Source: Cytobacillus firmus (GTDB lineage: Bacteria > Bacillota > Bacilli > Bacillales > Cytobacillaceae). From it: a stretch of DNA of 64,000 bases. A model generated the notes under the pieces. It saw only the letters and a list, made by a program, of their open reading frames with translations, did not search any database and was not told where the DNA came from. This document shows, piece by piece, positions 53,148 to 63,624 of the stretch. Where the stretch lies: assembly GCF_023715565.1 (NCBI RefSeq), contig NZ_JAMBOJ010000013.1, positions 1 through 64,000 on the forward strand, in the 5' to 3' direction. Position 1 is the first letter of the stretch; each line of letters starts with the position of its first letter. Both the position numbers and the translations under genes were made by a program.

Positions 53148-53193
53148 CAGTCTAACGGGCAGAAAGCCCCCATTGATTAAAGTTCCACTTTAT
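53148..53193 (-). repeat. Repeat element C, short form
   Basis: On the minus strand it reads ATAAAGTGGAACTTTAATCA, then ATGGGGGCTTTCTGCCCGTT and AGACTG. These are the two end blocks of the long form at 42932-43083 joined without its roughly 100-base middle. The stop codon of the HD-GYP gene (53190-53192) lies inside its first bases. Confidence 0.65.
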
Positions 53194-54284
53194 TGTTGTA
53201 TTAGGGTCGTATCGCAGCCTGTAATAACAGAATTCAATTCAAGTCCTAAATCTGCCTCATATGGCTTTACATACCTGCCCTCTTCTTCAAGTATCCGAAT
53301 GACAGGCCTGTCGCTAAGTCCCGGGTTCTGCCGGCAGACAACACCTTTTCTTCCATCATTCAGCTCGACCGTAACACCAATTGGATACACGGCTACTGCT
53401 TTTCGGAAAACTTCAATGACTTTCTTATCAAATAATTTCCCGGCACCTGCATACAGAACTTCCAGCCCTTCGTGAGGGAGCATAGCCTGCCTGTAAATGC
53501 GGTTGGATGTTACTGCATCAAATACATCCGCAATCGCAATTATTTTACCGAAATCATGAATCTCGCTCCCCTGGAGGCCGCGCGGATAGCCTGAACCATT
53601 TAATCTCTCATGATGCTGAAAGGCACAATGCGCAACAAGGAGAGGTATCGTCTCTACTTTTCTTAATATATTAAATCCATCTTCCGGATGCTTCTTAATT
53701 GATTCAAACTCTTCTGCTGTCAATTTACCCGGTTTCATAAGAATATCTGCAGGCACCTTCATCTTTCCGATATCATGAAGAATGGCACCCAGACCCAGAA
53801 TTTCCAGCTCCTTTGGCAGGAGCTGAAGCTTCATCCCGATTGCCAAAGAATAGAGAGTCACATTGAGGGAATGTGTAAATATATAGTGATCATATGTATA
53901 AACGTCAGACAAGATCGTAAGAAGCTCTTTATTTCCCCTTATTTCAATAATCAGCTGCCGAATCAGCTCTGAGAGCCGCTTTGACGCATTCTCAATTACA
54001 AGTGAGGCGGACAACTCTTTATTTGCTTCTACTTCCTTTAGAACGGTTTCTATGGTTTTAATAGCCTGCTTGCGCATTTTAGGTGTCAGTGGGTCCCTAT
54101 ATTGGATATCCTCAGTGCGCAAATCTTTGATATACACATAGGTAATGCCCATTTCCTGCAATTTATTTATTAATATATCAGCCAGCTCCACACCTTCATG
54201 CAAAAGAACCTGACCCTTGTCATTATATATAGCTTTGGCCAAAACACTGCCAGTCTCAATTGTATTGGTTGCTGCTAATCTCAT
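53190..54284 (-). CDS. HD-GYP domain protein, putative cyclic-di-GMP phosphodiesterase
   Basis: A 364-residue cytosolic protein. The HD-GYP domain (about 130-290) has H170-D171 (ILHDIGKMKVP), KKHPEDGF, HHERLNGSGYPRGLQG with the GYP motif, and IADVFDAVTSNRIYR. These metal ligands are complete, so phosphodiesterase activity on c-di-GMP or a related nucleotide is plausible. The N-terminal ~120 residues are an unassigned helical input region with no membrane segment, and the C-terminal 70 form a small PilZ-like or DUF3391-like tail, undetermined. ATG 54282-54284 follows GGGAG. Confidence 0.88.
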   Translation of the reverse strand: MRLAATNTIETGSVLAKAIYNDKGQVLLHEGVELADILINKLQEMGITYVYIKDLRTEDIQYRDPLTPKMRKQAIKTIETVLKEVEANKELSASLVIENASKRLSELIRQLIIEIRGNKELLTILSDVYTYDHYIFTHSLNVTLYSLAIGMKLQLLPKELEILGLGAILHDIGKMKVPADILMKPGKLTAEEFESIKKHPEDGFNILRKVETIPLLVAHCAFQHHERLNGSGYPRGLQGSEIHDFGKIIAIADVFDAVTSNRIYRQAMLPHEGLEVLYAGAGKLFDKKVIEVFRKAVAVYPIGVTVELNDGRKGVVCRQNPGLSDRPVIRILEEEGRYVKPYEADLGLELNSVITGCDTTLIQQ

Positions 54285-54476
54285 ATGTATCTCCCATATC
54301 CTTTTTTCACTGCTATTTTATATTTCGGGAATTATTTGGTTTTATTTACATTATACGACAAAATTCCTGCATTGGCGGAAGTTCTTATCAAAAGAAGCGA
54401 TTTTTTAGTAAATTCCGATTATTTTTGCTGTGCCTGCCTTTAATCCGGACTGCTTTTTTAGTCAATTATCTATTTA

Positions 54477-54609
54477 TGTGCGGATAGCCTTACTTTATGT
54501 GCGGATAATGTTTTTTCTGTGCGGATAGCCTTACTTTATGTGCGGATAATGTTTTTTCTGTGCAGATAGCCGACTTTTATGTGCGGATAAATAATTTTAT
54601 GTGAGAATA
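54477..54609 (+). repeat. Helically phased array of seven TGTGCGGATA units
   Basis: Seven copies of a ten-base core begin at 54477, 54498, 54518, 54539, 54559, 54580 and 54600, spaced 21, 20, 21, 20, 21, 20. Five cores are perfect TGTGCGGATA; the fifth is TGTGCAGATA and the last TGTGAGAATA. The spacers are T-rich. A 41-base unit is repeated exactly twice. The gap 54285-54753 otherwise shows no gene. Confidence 0.85.
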
Positions 54610-54725
54610 TCCATTTTTGCCTACGCTCTATACCTGTCCCATGCTGTACACTTTTTCCGCTTTTCGAGACTGTCGCCTTAGCTTCCTGGACGCCCCGCTA
54701 CTTCTGCTAGATCACACCCATCAAA

Positions 54726-54755
54726 AAAAGACATGCCTCTTAAGGGCATGCCTTT
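54726..54755 (-). terminator. Terminator of yunC
   Basis: AAAGGCATGCC and GGCATGTCTTT (minus strand) pair around an 8-base loop, followed by T residues, directly after the stop codon at 54754. Confidence 0.8.
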
Positions 54756-55056
54756 AAATCATTTTGAGAAGTGCTTCTTTCCCGATCGTTCCTTTGACAA
54801 TGCCCAGTTCCTCGGCTTCATAAGTGACAGATTCAAGCGGGGCATTTAACAGTTGATCTATCGTTTTTACACCAACAGCCCTGCCGGCAATTACTTTGCG
54901 GTCCTTAAGCTTCTCATTCAGCAAAGCTACATCCAGGGCTCCGCACATGATATACCCTTTATCATTTGTCACCACCAGCAGATTAGTCTTAGGCAGCTGC
55001 ACCGAAACACTCAAAAAAGTGTGACCACCTATATCAATCGGCTTCAAATCAATCAT
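54754..55056 (-). CDS. yunC: YunC, DUF1805-family protein
   Basis: A 100-residue soluble protein of the DUF1805 family: MIDLKPIDIGGHTFLSVSVQ, then KTNLLVVTNDKGYIMCGALDV with a cysteine near residue 38. ATG 55054-55056 gives the B. subtilis length; an in-frame GTG four codons upstream overlaps the ribosome binding site AAAGGAG. Function unknown. Confidence 0.82.
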   Translation of the reverse strand: MIDLKPIDIGGHTFLSVSVQLPKTNLLVVTNDKGYIMCGALDVALLNEKLKDRKVIAGRAVGVKTIDQLLNAPLESVTYEAEELGIVKGTIGKEALLKMI

Positions 55057-55125
55057 ACCTGCACCCACTCCTTTCCTTTTCCCTTACACAATATGTACGG
55101 ACATGGGAAAGGGTGAACGGTGAAC

Positions 55126-55176
55126 GGTGACAGGCACCTATACCAGTTGGCTGAAGTGGTATAGGTGCCTGTCACC
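55126..55176. repeat. Perfect 20-bp inverted repeat around GGTGACAGGCACC
   Basis: GGTGACAGGCACCTATACCA (55126-55145) is exactly complementary to 55157-55176, with an 11-base loop. It follows the yunF stop on the minus strand but has no T-run. Half of it (GGTGCCTGTCACC) recurs at 13034-13046. Confidence 0.8.
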
Positions 55177-55180
55177 CGGT

Positions 55181-56026
55181 TTAAAATAAATCCAGCTGTC
55201 TGGGAGCGAGCTGCTGATATTCGATATCGAGCATTTTGATCATTTGTTTAGCATTGTCTGCTGCGTCACCGCCGGAGTTGTTGTTGAAGACGACGAATAC
55301 ATTTTTGCATGTTTTCTCGAGATTTTTTAGATGTTCTGCCCATTCTGCCAGTTCTCTTTCGTTATAGCGGTACAGATAGCGGACCTCCCGCCAGTTGTCC
55401 GCATTCTTTTTTTGCCAGCCGTGAATGTTACGGCCATGAAACCGAACAAGAACCTTATCAGGACTGGTTGTTTCCAGGACCATTGGAATAGAACCCTCAC
55501 CGGCTTGAGGTTCGTCACAGATGCTGTGAATCCAGTCTTCCTCTTTCATAAAGCTTAGCGTGCCTTCCCTAAACTCCGGCCGAAACCAAGATTGATGCCT
55601 GAACTCCAGGGCACAGGGGATCTCCCCCATCTGCTCCCTGCACCAGCGAAGGTAATCGACATTGGCCTTTTTGCAGTCGAACCATGGCGGGAATTGAAAC
55701 AGCACCATAGCCAGTTTGCCGGATTCGATATATGGCTCCAATGAATCTTTAAACGCCTCAAACATTTCATCTTTGCTTTCAAATGGGATTTCGCCTCTCT
55801 GGTGCCCAGTCATGCCCTGATAGGCTTTTACAATGAATTGAAACCCATCAGGGGTGTCTTTTACCCATTTCACGGAGTTGCGTTTTGGCTGCACAGCATA
55901 AAATGCAGAGTCCACCTCGACGGCCGGGAAATGGCCGGCGTACTCCTTTAATTTATCTCTTGGCGAGATGGAGCCTGTATAAAGACTGTCATGATCGCCC
56001 CAGCCTGTTACGCCTATGATAATCAT
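55181..56026 (-). CDS. yunF: YunF, DUF72-family protein
   Basis: A 281-residue TIM-barrel-like DUF72 protein: MIIIGVTGWGDHDSLYTGSI at the start, GHFPAVEVDSAFYAVQPKRN near 32-51, and LAMVLFQFPPWFDCKKANVD at about 104-123. Conserved acidic and aromatic residues suggest a metal- or sugar-binding pocket, but no reaction is established for the family. ATG 56024-56026 follows GGAGGTG by 5 bases. Same place as in B. subtilis, next to the suf operon. Confidence 0.83.
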   Translation of the reverse strand: MIIIGVTGWGDHDSLYTGSISPRDKLKEYAGHFPAVEVDSAFYAVQPKRNSVKWVKDTPDGFQFIVKAYQGMTGHQRGEIPFESKDEMFEAFKDSLEPYIESGKLAMVLFQFPPWFDCKKANVDYLRWCREQMGEIPCALEFRHQSWFRPEFREGTLSFMKEEDWIHSICDEPQAGEGSIPMVLETTSPDKVLVRFHGRNIHGWQKKNADNWREVRYLYRYNERELAEWAEHLKNLEKTCKNVFVVFNNNSGGDAADNAKQMIKMLDIEYQQLAPRQLDLF

Positions 56027-56161
56027 TGAAACACCTCCGATTGGCTTTAGTCTTTACAAATTAAAATGAAAACTAAATTAGCATTTATCAAAGTGATATA
56101 TCTTCACTTTAACAGTTTAATCATCACTTTTCCAAAGATAGAAAGAACCTATTTTATATTT

Positions 56162-56196
56162 AAAAACCCGCTTACCATAGCCGGTAAACGGGTTCA
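56162..56196 (-). terminator. Terminator of the sufCDSUB operon
   Basis: AACCCGCTTACC (56165-56176) pairs with GGTAAACGGGTT (56183-56194) with one mismatch, and T residues follow on the minus strand. Confidence 0.8.
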
Positions 56197-56208
56197 TTAA
56201 TATATCTA

Positions 56209-57606
56209 TTAACCGATAGAACCTTCCATTTCAAACTTGATCAAGCGGTTCATCTCTACTGCATATTCCATTGGAAGCTCTTTCGTAAATGGCTCGATGA
56301 AGCCCATTACGATCATTTCTGTTGCTTCTTCCTCAGAAACTCCACGGCTCATAAGGTAGAAAAGCTGTTCTTCTGAAACCTTTGAAACCTTCGCTTCATG
56401 CTCAAGAGAGATGTTGTCGTTCAGGATTTCATTGTAAGGAATCGTATCTGAAGTTGACTGGTTATCCATGATTAGCGTATCGCATTCGATGTTGGCACGT
56501 GCACCTTCCGCTTTACGGCCGAAGTGAACGATTCCGCGGTATGTTACTTTACCGCCCTGCTTGGAAATCGATTTTGATACAATTGTTGAAGAAGTGTTTG
56601 GTGCAAGGTGAATCATTTTCGCACCTGCATCCTGGTGCTGCCCTTTACCAGCTAATGCAATGGAAAGGGTCATACCGCGTGCGCCTTCTCCTTTAAGAAT
56701 AACTGCCGGATATTTCATTGTCAGTTTTGAACCGATGTTTCCGTCAATCCATTCCATTGTTGCGTTTGATTCACAAACCGCACGTTTCGTAACCAGGTTA
56801 AATACGTTATTTGCCCAGTTCTGAATGGTAGTATAACGGCAATATGCGTCTTTTTTGATGATGATTTCAACAACCGCACTGTGAAGTGAGTTGGTTGTGT
56901 AAACAGGTGCTGTACAGCCCTCTACGTAGTGTACATGTGCGCCTTCATCAACAATGATTAATGTACGCTCAAATTGCCCCATGTTCTCAGAGTTAATGCG
57001 GAAATATGCCTGCAATGGCGTATCAACCTTAACCCCTTTAGGAACATAGATGAACGATCCTCCAGACCAAACTGCTGAGTTCAATGCAGCGAACTTGTTG
57101 TCTGTCGGAGGGATAACCTTTGCCCAGTGCTCACGGAAGATATCTTCATTTTCGCGAAGAGCTGAATCTGTATCCTTGAATACGATTCCCTTTGCCTCAA
57201 GGTCTTCCTGCATATTATGGTAAACAACCTCTGATTCATACTGTGCAGAAACACCGGCAAGATACTTCTGTTCAGCTTCAGGAATACCCAATTTATCAAA
57301 TGTCTGTTTGATTTCTTCAGGAACCTCATCCCAAGAGCGTTCAGTTTTTTCAGAAGGCTTTACATAATACGTAATTTCATCAAAGTTTAATGACGCTAAA
57401 TCTCCGCCCCATTGCGGCATAGGCATGTTATAGAAATGGTCCAGTGATTTTAAACGGAAGTCAAGCATCCATTGTGGCTCTTCCTTCAATTTTGAAATCT
57501 CTTCAACAATTTCTTTTGTCAAACCGCGTTTTGATCGGAAAATGGAAACGTCTTTATCGGCAAAACCATACTTATAATCGCCGATCTCAGGCATTTTTTT
57601 TGCCAT
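56209..57606 (-). CDS. sufB: Fe-S cluster assembly scaffold SufB
   Basis: A 465-residue SufB protein, a core part of the SufBCD complex on which 4Fe-4S clusters are built in the cytosol. Typical family segments are [40 protein letters not shown] and, near the end, [21 protein letters not shown]-type [19 protein letters not shown]. The final region [20 protein letters not shown] is conserved. GGAGG stands before ATG 57604-57606. It is the last gene of the operon, 105 bases after sufU with a palindrome in the gap. Confidence 0.96.
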   Translation of the reverse strand: MAKKMPEIGDYKYGFADKDVSIFRSKRGLTKEIVEEISKLKEEPQWMLDFRLKSLDHFYNMPMPQWGGDLASLNFDEITYYVKPSEKTERSWDEVPEEIKQTFDKLGIPEAEQKYLAGVSAQYESEVVYHNMQEDLEAKGIVFKDTDSALRENEDIFREHWAKVIPPTDNKFAALNSAVWSGGSFIYVPKGVKVDTPLQAYFRINSENMGQFERTLIIVDEGAHVHYVEGCTAPVYTTNSLHSAVVEIIIKKDAYCRYTTIQNWANNVFNLVTKRAVCESNATMEWIDGNIGSKLTMKYPAVILKGEGARGMTLSIALAGKGQHQDAGAKMIHLAPNTSSTIVSKSISKQGGKVTYRGIVHFGRKAEGARANIECDTLIMDNQSTSDTIPYNEILNDNISLEHEAKVSKVSEEQLFYLMSRGVSEEEATEMIVMGFIEPFTKELPMEYAVEMNRLIKFEMEGSIG

Positions 57607-57691
57607 CGTCGTATTCCTCCATTCATATTGGAAAGGGTTAACCCCCTACCAATTCATAGTTTTTAAGCACACAAGACAGACGAAAAAGTTT

Positions 57692-57711
57692 TCAATCAAA
57701 CGTTTGATTGA
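57692..57711. promoter_or_regulatory. Perfect 20-bp palindrome between sufU and sufB
   Basis: TCAATCAAACGTTTGATTGA is its own reverse complement with no spacer. On the minus strand AAACTTTTT follows. It could be an operator for a dimeric (TetR-like) repressor or a small hairpin setting sufB levels. No function is proven. Confidence 0.5.
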
Positions 57712-60687
<2,976 letters not shown>

Positions 60688-60704
60688 AGTGATCCCCCTA
60701 ACGC

Positions 60705-61490
60705 TTACGCTTCTTGCCCAACTGTTTCGTCTTCAATGCCCAATTCTTTCTTAATCCAGTCATATCCTTCAGCTTCTAAGCGCTGTGCAAGCTCCGGTCC
60801 GCCTGATTTTACAACGCGGCCTTGCATCATCACGTGAACATGGTCAGGTGTGATGTAGTTAAGAAGGCGCTGGTAGTGTGTGATGATTAAGCATCCGAAC
60901 TCTTCACCGCGCATTTCGTTGATTCCTTTTGAAACAACTTTCAATGCATCGATATCCAAACCGGAGTCGATTTCATCCAGGATAGCCATTTTAGGTTCAA
61001 GCATCATTAATTGAAGAATTTCATTGCGCTTCTTTTCTCCGCCTGAGAAACCTTCATTAAGATAACGCTGAGCCATGTCAAGATCCATTTCCAGGAACTC
61101 CATCTTGCTGTCCATTTTGCGGATAAATTTCATAAGAGAAATTTCATTTCCTTCTTCAAGGCGGCTGTTAATTGCAGAACGTAAAAAATCGGCATTTGTT
61201 ACGCCGCTGATTTCACTTGGATATTGCATTGCAAGAAAAAGTCCGGCACGTGCGCGCTCGTCAACTTCCATTTCAAGAACATCTTTACCATCCAATGTGA
61301 TGCTGCCCTGTGTTACTTCGTATTTCGGATGCCCCATGATAGCAGAAGATAAAGTAGATTTACCTGTACCGTTCGGCCCCATGATTGCGTGAATTTCTCC
61401 GCCTTTAATCTCAAGGTTAACACCTTTTAGTATTTCTTTTCCCTCAATAGCAACATGAAGGTCTTTAATTGTAAGTACTGATCCTGCCAT
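60705..61490 (-). CDS. sufC: Fe-S cluster assembly ATPase SufC
   Basis: A 261-residue ABC-type ATPase that drives the SufBCD complex. Walker A is IMGPNGTGKSTLSSAIMG (about 36-53), the signature GFSGGEKKRNE about 144-154, and Walker B AILDEIDSGLDIDAL about 166-180, followed by ITHYQRLL with the switch histidine. ATG 61488-61490 follows GGAGG by 8 bases. First gene of sufCDSUB, with a sigma-A-type promoter upstream. Confidence 0.96.
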   Translation of the reverse strand: MAGSVLTIKDLHVAIEGKEILKGVNLEIKGGEIHAIMGPNGTGKSTLSSAIMGHPKYEVTQGSITLDGKDVLEMEVDERARAGLFLAMQYPSEISGVTNADFLRSAINSRLEEGNEISLMKFIRKMDSKMEFLEMDLDMAQRYLNEGFSGGEKKRNEILQLMMLEPKMAILDEIDSGLDIDALKVVSKGINEMRGEEFGCLIITHYQRLLNYITPDHVHVMMQGRVVKSGGPELAQRLEAEGYDWIKKELGIEDETVGQEA

Positions 61491-61548
61491 AATATATACC
61501 TCCGTCAATAAAAGAAGATTTGTAAATCGGTTTCATCCGCAAATCTCT

Positions 61549-61620
61549 ATTCTCATTTTATTCTCATTACAATCTTATAACAAATCAAATATCATAGCAA
61601 CTCTTTGAGACCATTAACAA
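61549..61620 (-). promoter_or_regulatory. Predicted suf promoter and adjacent direct repeat
   Basis: On the minus strand TTGTTA (complement of 61615-61620), 18 bases, and TATGAT (complement of 61591-61596) form a sigma-A-type promoter. Just downstream, the nonamer ATTCTCATT occurs at 61549-61557 and 61560-61568 on the + strand, an exact direct repeat with an 11-base period. The repeat lies about 15-35 bases after the expected start site, where a repressor could act. Confidence 0.5.
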
Positions 61621-61762
61621 ACTTTTCAAACGAAAATGTTTAGAAAGCCTGCAGATATAGATTTTATCATATAAATTTCTTGTCATCAAAGAGTGAATTA
61701 CCGGATACCAGCATGTCCTGTCTATTTTTTCCCGGTACTGCATTTTCATGTATTGCAAAAAG

Positions 61763-61791
61763 AAAACCAGTGCATCATTGGCACTGGTTAC
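61763..61791 (-). terminator. Terminator of the small gene upstream of suf
   Basis: AACCAGTGC (61765-61773) pairs with GCACTGGTT (61781-61789) around a 7-base loop; TTCTTTTTG follows on the minus strand. Confidence 0.8.
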
Positions 61792-61822
61792 TATTTACTT
61801 CATTATTATATATACCTATGAC

Positions 61823-62011
61823 TTAGGAATGAATTTTTCTTTCAAGATCTGCAACTAAGCGCTGGCTTTGAAGATAATCTTCTTCACGTCTTTTTTCAAC
61901 TTCCATTCGAATATCATGTTTCCGGCTGTACACTTCATATCCAACTCCATGGGCAGCTTGCATAGCTTTTTCCATTTCACTCGTGTAGTTCAGCTGTAAC
62001 TGACTGATAAT
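61823..62011 (-). CDS. Small charged protein, possible ATT start
   Basis: The frame encodes IISQLQLNYTSEMEKAMQAA and a basic/acidic helical remainder ending RLVADLERKIHS. The only ribosome binding site, AAAGGA (62019-62024), stands 7 bases before ATT 62009-62011, giving 62 residues. The first ATG (61973-61975) would give 50 residues but has only a weak GAGTGA upstream. A stop lies just above the ATT. A good terminator follows, so a real gene is likely; the start codon is the uncertain part. No family recognised. Confidence 0.55.
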   Translation of the reverse strand: MISQLQLNYTSEMEKAMQAAHGVGYEVYSRKHDIRMEVEKRREEDYLQSQRLVADLERKIHS

Positions 62012-62235
62012 GAATCAATCCTTTCGGTTTTTATGCTTTTCAGCATTTGTATTACATCTAAAATCTTAACACTCACACTATACCCCGCACAAAGCGGAAA
62101 AAACCTGATTTTATTAGCAAAATAAGGAATGAGATCCGGTGAAACGCTTTCATGCTTCCCATCCTTAGAATACTGGCCGAATGCTCTGGATTAATGGTTG
62201 GTTGTATAAATTTTCTGAAAAATATTTAATCTAAG

Positions 62236-62267
62236 AGAAAACTCCCGCTATCAAGCAGGAGTTTATT
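62236..62267 (-). terminator. Terminator of the AhpD-like gene
   Basis: AAACTCCCGC pairs with GCAGGAGTTT with one mismatch around a 6-base loop, then T-rich sequence on the minus strand. Confidence 0.75.
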
Positions 62268-62268
62268 T

Positions 62269-62640
62269 TCAGTGATTTTGCTGATTCAATTCGGTCATGG
62301 CCTCCTGGACTAGTGTAACCGCCTGGCTCATGGCAGCTCCGCCACCAAAAGCTGCTGTTACTCCTACTGCTTCAAGAATCTCTTTTTCAGACGCCCCTTG
62401 GTCAATGCAGCCTTTCGTGTGGTAGATAATACAGTATTCATCCTGAGAATATAAACTGATTCCGAGCGCAATCAGCTGCTTCTCTTTTTGGGATAGTACA
62501 CCTTCTTTAAAGCATGCTTCTGTAAAAGCATTATAATGCTGTGCCAAATCGGGCATTTTTTCAGTAAATATACCTAATCCGACTTTATAATCATGCAGGG
62601 CTTCTTCTATTGAGTTTGAAGGTTCATGATAATGTTCCAT
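62269..62640 (-). CDS. Carboxymuconolactone decarboxylase/AhpD-family protein
   Basis: A 123-residue helical protein of the CMD/AhpD superfamily. The segment KEKQLIALGISLYSQDEYCI, then IYHTKGCIDQGASEKEILEA, holds the family's acid, cysteine and histidine (E-Y-C-I-I-Y-H) where AhpD has ECxxCH; one of the two redox cysteines is displaced, so peroxidase activity is uncertain. ATG 62638-62640 follows GGAGTGGAG. It lies just downstream of the methionine transporter operon, with a terminator between them. Confidence 0.8.
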   Translation of the reverse strand: MEHYHEPSNSIEEALHDYKVGLGIFTEKMPDLAQHYNAFTEACFKEGVLSQKEKQLIALGISLYSQDEYCIIYHTKGCIDQGASEKEILEAVGVTAAFGGGAAMSQAVTLVQEAMTELNQQNH

Positions 62641-62730
62641 CGGTCTCCACTCCATTTCAAATAGTATCAAGGTTAGTATGTTTGATTGCTTTTCAATCTA
62701 TACTGCTGGAAGCTGGGTTGCTGAAATACA

Positions 62731-62757
62731 AAAAAAACAGGCGCTGTGAACGCCTGC
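62731..62757 (-). terminator. Terminator of the methionine ABC transporter operon
   Basis: CAGGCG (62738-62743) pairs with CGCCTG (62751-62756) and a run of seven T follows on the minus strand, 10 bases after the metQ stop. Confidence 0.78.
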
Positions 62758-62766
62758 ATTTCTGCT

Positions 62767-63612
62767 TTATTCAGATACCGGCACAACAGCACCTTCATAT
62801 TTTTCAAGAATGAAATCCTGGATTTCTTTTGAACGAAGCACTTCAACCAGAGCTTTAATTCCTTCTTTTTCTTCATCACCTGTGCGTACTGCAATTACAT
62901 TCACATATGGTGAATCTTTGTCCTCAATAGCAATTGAATCTTTAAGAGGATTTAATCCTGCATCAATTGCATAGTTGGAATTAATCAGAACTGCATCTCC
63001 TTCTCCATTATTGTAGATCTGAGGAAGAAGTGATGCTTCGTATTCAGTATCAAACTCTAATTTTTTCGGATTATCTTTAATATCTTCTAATGTTGCTTCT
63101 GTTTTTTCAACATCTTCATTTAAAGTGATAAGTCCCTCATTTTCAAGCATGGAAAGGATGCGGCCATGATCTGCGACTGAGTTGCTCATGATGATTGTTG
63201 CACCCTTAGGAAGCTCCTCGAGATTCTTGTACTTTTTGGAATACACTCCGATTGGTTCAATATGAATTCCGCCTGCATTCGTAAAATCATATCCATGCTC
63301 AGCCTTTTGTGACTCAAGATAAGGAATGTGCTGGAAGTAGTTTGCATCAAGCTCTTTAGATTCTAGAGCCTGGTTAGGCAATACATAATCTTGGAATGTT
63401 ACAACATCAAGTTCAAATCCTTTTTCTTCAAGTAACGGCTTTGCTTCGTCAAGAATTTCAGCATGAGGGATATTGGAAGCCCCCACTGTAATCTTTTTGC
63501 TATCTTTACTATTTCCGCCTTCACCGGATTTGCCGCCTTCTTCTGAAGTGCCGCAAGCTGCAAGTACAAGTGCAACCGCCAGTGCAAAAGCAAGTGATAA
63601 CCATTTTTTCAT
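62767..63612 (-). CDS. metQ: Methionine ABC transporter substrate-binding lipoprotein
   Basis: A 281-residue NlpA-family lipoprotein. The signal peptide ends LALVLAAC-like (AVALVLAAC) with Cys20 as lipid anchor, followed by a Ser/Gly/Lys-rich linker. The binding domain has VGASNIPHAEILDEAKPLLE, NANYFQHIPYLE-type DANYFQHIPYLESQ and VLINSNYAIDAGLNPLKDSI. It presents methionine to the MetI permease. AAGGAG lies 9 bases before ATG 63610-63612, 12 bases after metI. Confidence 0.93.
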   Translation of the reverse strand: MKKWLSLAFALAVALVLAACGTSEEGGKSGEGGNSKDSKKITVGASNIPHAEILDEAKPLLEEKGFELDVVTFQDYVLPNQALESKELDANYFQHIPYLESQKAEHGYDFTNAGGIHIEPIGVYSKKYKNLEELPKGATIIMSNSVADHGRILSMLENEGLITLNEDVEKTEATLEDIKDNPKKLEFDTEYEASLLPQIYNNGEGDAVLINSNYAIDAGLNPLKDSIAIEDKDSPYVNVIAVRTGDEEKEGIKALVEVLRSKEIQDFILEKYEGAVVPVSE

Positions 63613-63624
63613 GTAAATCTCTCC

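Noticed and set aside
54477-54609. CRISPR array
   Set aside because: Units are ten-base cores at 20-21 base intervals with similar spacers and no cas genes; this is a phased tandem array instead.
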